From contig CM032233.1 of the NCBI GenBank assembly GCA_019009955.1, positions 65,850,001-65,914,000 of the forward strand: a DNA stretch of 64,000 nt, read 5' to 3'. The notes below the pieces were generated by a model. The model saw nothing but the letters and a program-made list of their open reading frames with translations, was not told the origin of the DNA and searched no databases. Of the stretch, positions 61,630 to 64,000 are shown piece after piece (within the stretch, counting starts at the first letter, position 1; every line of letters begins with the position of its first letter). Position numbers and translations under genes: made by a program. The DNA comes from Riptortus pedestris. Lineage: Eukaryota > Arthropoda > Insecta > Hemiptera > Alydidae.

Positions 61630-61734
61630 AGCCTTGTGTCCCATGGGAATCGAACTGACTACTCGTTAGTTATGTAAATCTATTAAGGCCATCCTAACAT
61701 ATTAAGACGCTTGAACATGCACGACCTACCTGAA
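61630..61734 (-). repeat. tRNA-derived SINE fragment, copy 4
   Basis: On minus, TCAGGTAGGTCGTGCATG followed by a segment ending AGTTCGATTCCCATGGG matches the head and B-box region of the SINE at 13063/13664/24486, but is diverged and lacks the 3' part. Confidence 0.5.
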
Positions 61735-62393
61735 CTTCTGATGTACTTGTTTGCTCCGTTAAGTAGCTATAGGCGATATGAATTATCTTTTCAAGGAGGT
61801 TCGGAATGCATTTATTTATGTTAATTGGTCAAGAATCCAGTATTGGACTATTGATAATAGCCACTATAAACCTCTCCTCTTTCTCACTTAACAATTCGAA
61901 CATTAATGTGTTAATCCTTTCATATTCCAATTACTTCTTCAATTTATCGTCGAATGAATTAATCACTGATAGGTTGGAAGTTTATAGTCAGTTAATTGTA
62001 GGGTCTCCTGACGACCAGATTGGAGAACCAAGGGACGAGAGTTGATCAATATCTGATATACGGTCTATGCCAACAATCCCTTGATCCAGTTACCAATTTC
62101 CGTTTGAATGCAGACGTGATGGGAAAGCTGGTCGGCCCCAACCTGACCAGAGCCCCCTAACGAACCTAGCTCTGTCTTCTCCTCAATCCGCAAACCAATA
62201 TCATTCCACTCACTTTGATCCGGGCTTGCTCCTCCCTCTTCTACGGCCCGCTATACTTCCTTACAACAAACCAATACGTTTTATCCAATTAAATTGTAAG
62301 AAAACCTCAATCTTATGAGCGCCTTATTACCAAATTCCTCTTAATAAATTTAAAATTATGTTAATTAACCTAACTAGCAACATGTATGGAATT
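61735..62393. other. Spacer
   Basis: No supported gene. It may include the decayed upstream part of the LINE that follows, but I could not read a frame. Confidence 0.45.
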
Positions 62394-62750
62394 CACTTCT
62401 ATTACTCCTGGCTAATCTATACACCTGATAACAAATTTCGAGAACTGAAACATACACTTGGTGAATGGCCTTCCTCAAAAAGGCTAATTAGAAGAGAAGA
62501 AGTAGTTTTGACGAGGTTGAGAATTGGCAATTCACGACTAACTCACACTTACCTACTTACTGGAGAAGACGAACCCTACTGCCAACACTGTAACTGTAGA
62601 CTTACTATAAAACATATACTAACTCACTGCTATCTAAGGACTCACATAGACCTACCATACACTTTGACTGAATTACTACATGACTGTAGCCTGTACATAG
62701 ACCGCGTTTTACAATACTTGAAACAAAACAACATTTTCAAAAAATTATAA
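62394..62750 (+). pseudogene. LINE ORF2 C-terminal domain (I/LOA-type)
   Basis: The frame carries RREEVVLTRLRIGNSRLTH, YLLTGEDEPYCQHCNC and LTIKHILTHC, the linker and CCHC-type zinc motif (CX2C..HX4C) that end the ORF2 of I-like LINEs after the RNase H domain. It ends with a stop at 62748-62750. The ATG at 62358 is probably fortuitous, as LINE homology begins around codon 62394. Only about 119 codons of a >1000-codon protein remain. An AT-rich repeat array and an A-rich tail at about 63105-63118 follow, fitting a 3' UTR. Confidence 0.75.
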
Positions 62751-62811
62751 TGTAGGGCAATACTGAAAATATTTGCAGAAATGAGCATACTTACGTAAAT
62801 ATAATAATTAT

Positions 62812-63025
62812 ATGTTATAGGTTAAATATGTTATATGTGTTGAATATGTTATATATTAAATATGTTATGTGTTAAATATGTTGCAGGTTATATGTTAAAT
62901 ATGTTATAGGTTATATGTTGATTATGTTATATGTTAAATATGTTATAGGTTATATGTTAAATAGGTTATATGTTAAATATGTTATAGGTTATATGTTAAA
63001 TATGTTATAGGTTATATGTTATATG
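62812..63025 (+). repeat. AT-rich minisatellite (TTATATGTTAAATATG-type)
   Basis: About ten irregular units built on TATGTTATAGGTTATATGTT lie downstream of the LINE stop codon and upstream of its A-rich tail, so they are probably an expanded 3' UTR repeat. Confidence 0.85.
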
Positions 63026-63119
63026 TTAATTATTATGCTGTATATTAAATAACTGATTCGTCGCTAAATCGCCCCTGTTGCGAAATGCGATTATTATATG
63101 AATAAATAAAAAAAAAAAA

Positions 63120-63373
63120 CTAATCTATACACCCAGCAGAAACCATTATCTGTCCAACTTCAACAATATTTGACCATAGAAGCTATACCAGATCCTCAAC
63201 TCTAGGGACAAAAATGAATCTAAAATATAATCTTCAACTGCAAATTATTATCCAAGATTGCAATAAGTGTTATTTTTTGTAATGTATGCATGATTATATG
63301 TTCATTTATTTCCTCAACCAATCTGTGGCAAAAGGTCAAAAAAAAAAAATATTATAACTTCAAAACACTTTTA
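63120..63373. other. Spacer
   Basis: No gene recognised; an A-run at about 63339-63349 borders the ribozyme-like segment. Confidence 0.4.
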
Positions 63374-63418
63374 TTTCTCAACTAGTTCCGCGTCCATATG
63401 ACCCCTCATCAGGAGAAA
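63374..63418 (-). ncRNA. Degenerate hammerhead ribozyme motif (Penelope-like-element type)
   Basis: On minus, a 45-nt stretch fits the compact type I hammerhead. Stem I: TTTCTC at its 5' edge pairs with GAGAAA at its 3' edge. Core CTGATGA follows. A stem II region has an imperfect 5' arm and GGACGC as 3' arm around ATAT. Then comes GGAAC where GAAAC is expected (one core A to G), a minimal stem III in ACTAGT, and a GTT cleavage triplet. Very short stem III hammerheads are known from Penelope-like elements. The core substitution and stem II mismatches suggest it is inactive. No Penelope RT was found nearby. Confidence 0.5.
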
Positions 63419-64000
63419 TTCTACTACCGAAAGGAACTAACCTAACGGATACATCTTTTTTATGACCTTCCACCATTTGTAACAGTCAGAGAATGTCTTA
63501 CAAAGTATGGTGGCTCAAGTCAGCTGATTTATATCGATACGCAACGAAATACAAATATATCGATTATCCCTAATCTATCATTGATTAACTATGACTTTAA
63601 AGTTTCTAATAAATTAAAACGTATATAGTTCACATGTTTTAGCTCTGTTTTCTTATTGATTACTTTTTTTCTATTTTTTATGATGTACATGTTCTCTTTT
63701 ATACTCCTCTTGCATTTATTTCTATATTTTTCTATTATACTTACGTTTTCGAAATCAAAATTGTGGGTGTATTTAATTGCGTGGCTGGAAACGTTTTATT
63801 GTCCTTATGATCAACGTTTTTCACGTGTTGTGTGATTTTCCTTTGAGTAATTGTGATGATTCCCCTATATAACTTTAATTGCAACACATACAGTTTATTT
63901 TGTAAATATATATAAAATACCTCATTACTAATAATGTTTGGAATATTTTAAAGTTACATTAGAATTATTTTTAATTATTATATGAATTTGAATAGATATC
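63419..64000. other. AT-rich end of window
   Basis: No gene recognised. The bases just above the ribozyme may belong to the same decayed Penelope-like element. Confidence 0.4.

Overview
This is a eukaryotic, almost certainly arthropod (probably insect) window, AT-rich and built nearly entirely of transposable elements and simple repeats. I found no convincing host gene. The arthropod call rests on an env-bearing errantivirus whose LTR has an arthropod-type TATA + TCAGTT initiator, a DD34D mariner, several non-LTR retrotransposon remnants and many (TA)n tracts. No species can be named from the sequence.

Layout. 29-6881 is a structurally complete errantivirus (Ty3/gypsy group): two short LTRs (188/187 bp, about three substitutions apart), primer site, gag, a TTTTTTA frameshift site, pol (protease-RT-RNase H-integrase), a splice donor/acceptor pair for env, a furin-site env, and a polypurine tract. 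One flaw stands out: the integrase position expected to hold the catalytic glutamate encodes asparagine.

From about 7.5 kb to 61.6 kb the window is dominated by one non-autonomous repeat family, here called H1 (22 numbered copies and a few fragments). H1 has a left end beginning GTCCGTC followed by a small hairpin, a (TA)n core, and a right end that is a strong palindrome closing in CTAA. Its architecture resembles Helentron-type non-autonomous elements (HINE/DINE-1-like), but this is inference. Its (TA)n cores have acted as landing pads: a mariner (19.3-20.2 kb), a second family T2 built of 298-bp tandem monomers (15.9-17.1, 27.4-29.3, 47.9-51.5 kb) and two LINE tails (36.0-36.6, 45.5-45.9 kb) all sit in these tracts. 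A small Mag-like gypsy element (39.7-42.6 kb, minus strand), internally deleted between RT and integrase, sits in the non-microsatellite part of another H1 copy with a perfect 5-bp target duplication.

The rest includes a tRNA-derived SINE (13.1, 13.7, 24.5 kb, fragment at 61.6 kb), LINE relics (37.1-38.1, 59.1-59.9, 62.4-63.1 kb), a 324-bp (CT)n(CA)n microsatellite, a 267-bp palindromic minisatellite (45.9-46.2 kb), and a degenerate hammerhead ribozyme motif of the Penelope-like-element kind at 63.4 kb. Two loci (23.7-24.2 and 25.2-26.5 kb) carry a copy of sequence found elsewhere in the window, inserted between long direct repeats (72 bp and about 197 bp); this looks like templated insertion at a widely staggered break and is among the most unusual observations here.

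The elements do not form a pathway. Only the errantivirus retains long intact reading frames; everything else is non-autonomous or broken. All calls come from reading the sequence; no alignment, folding or database search was run.
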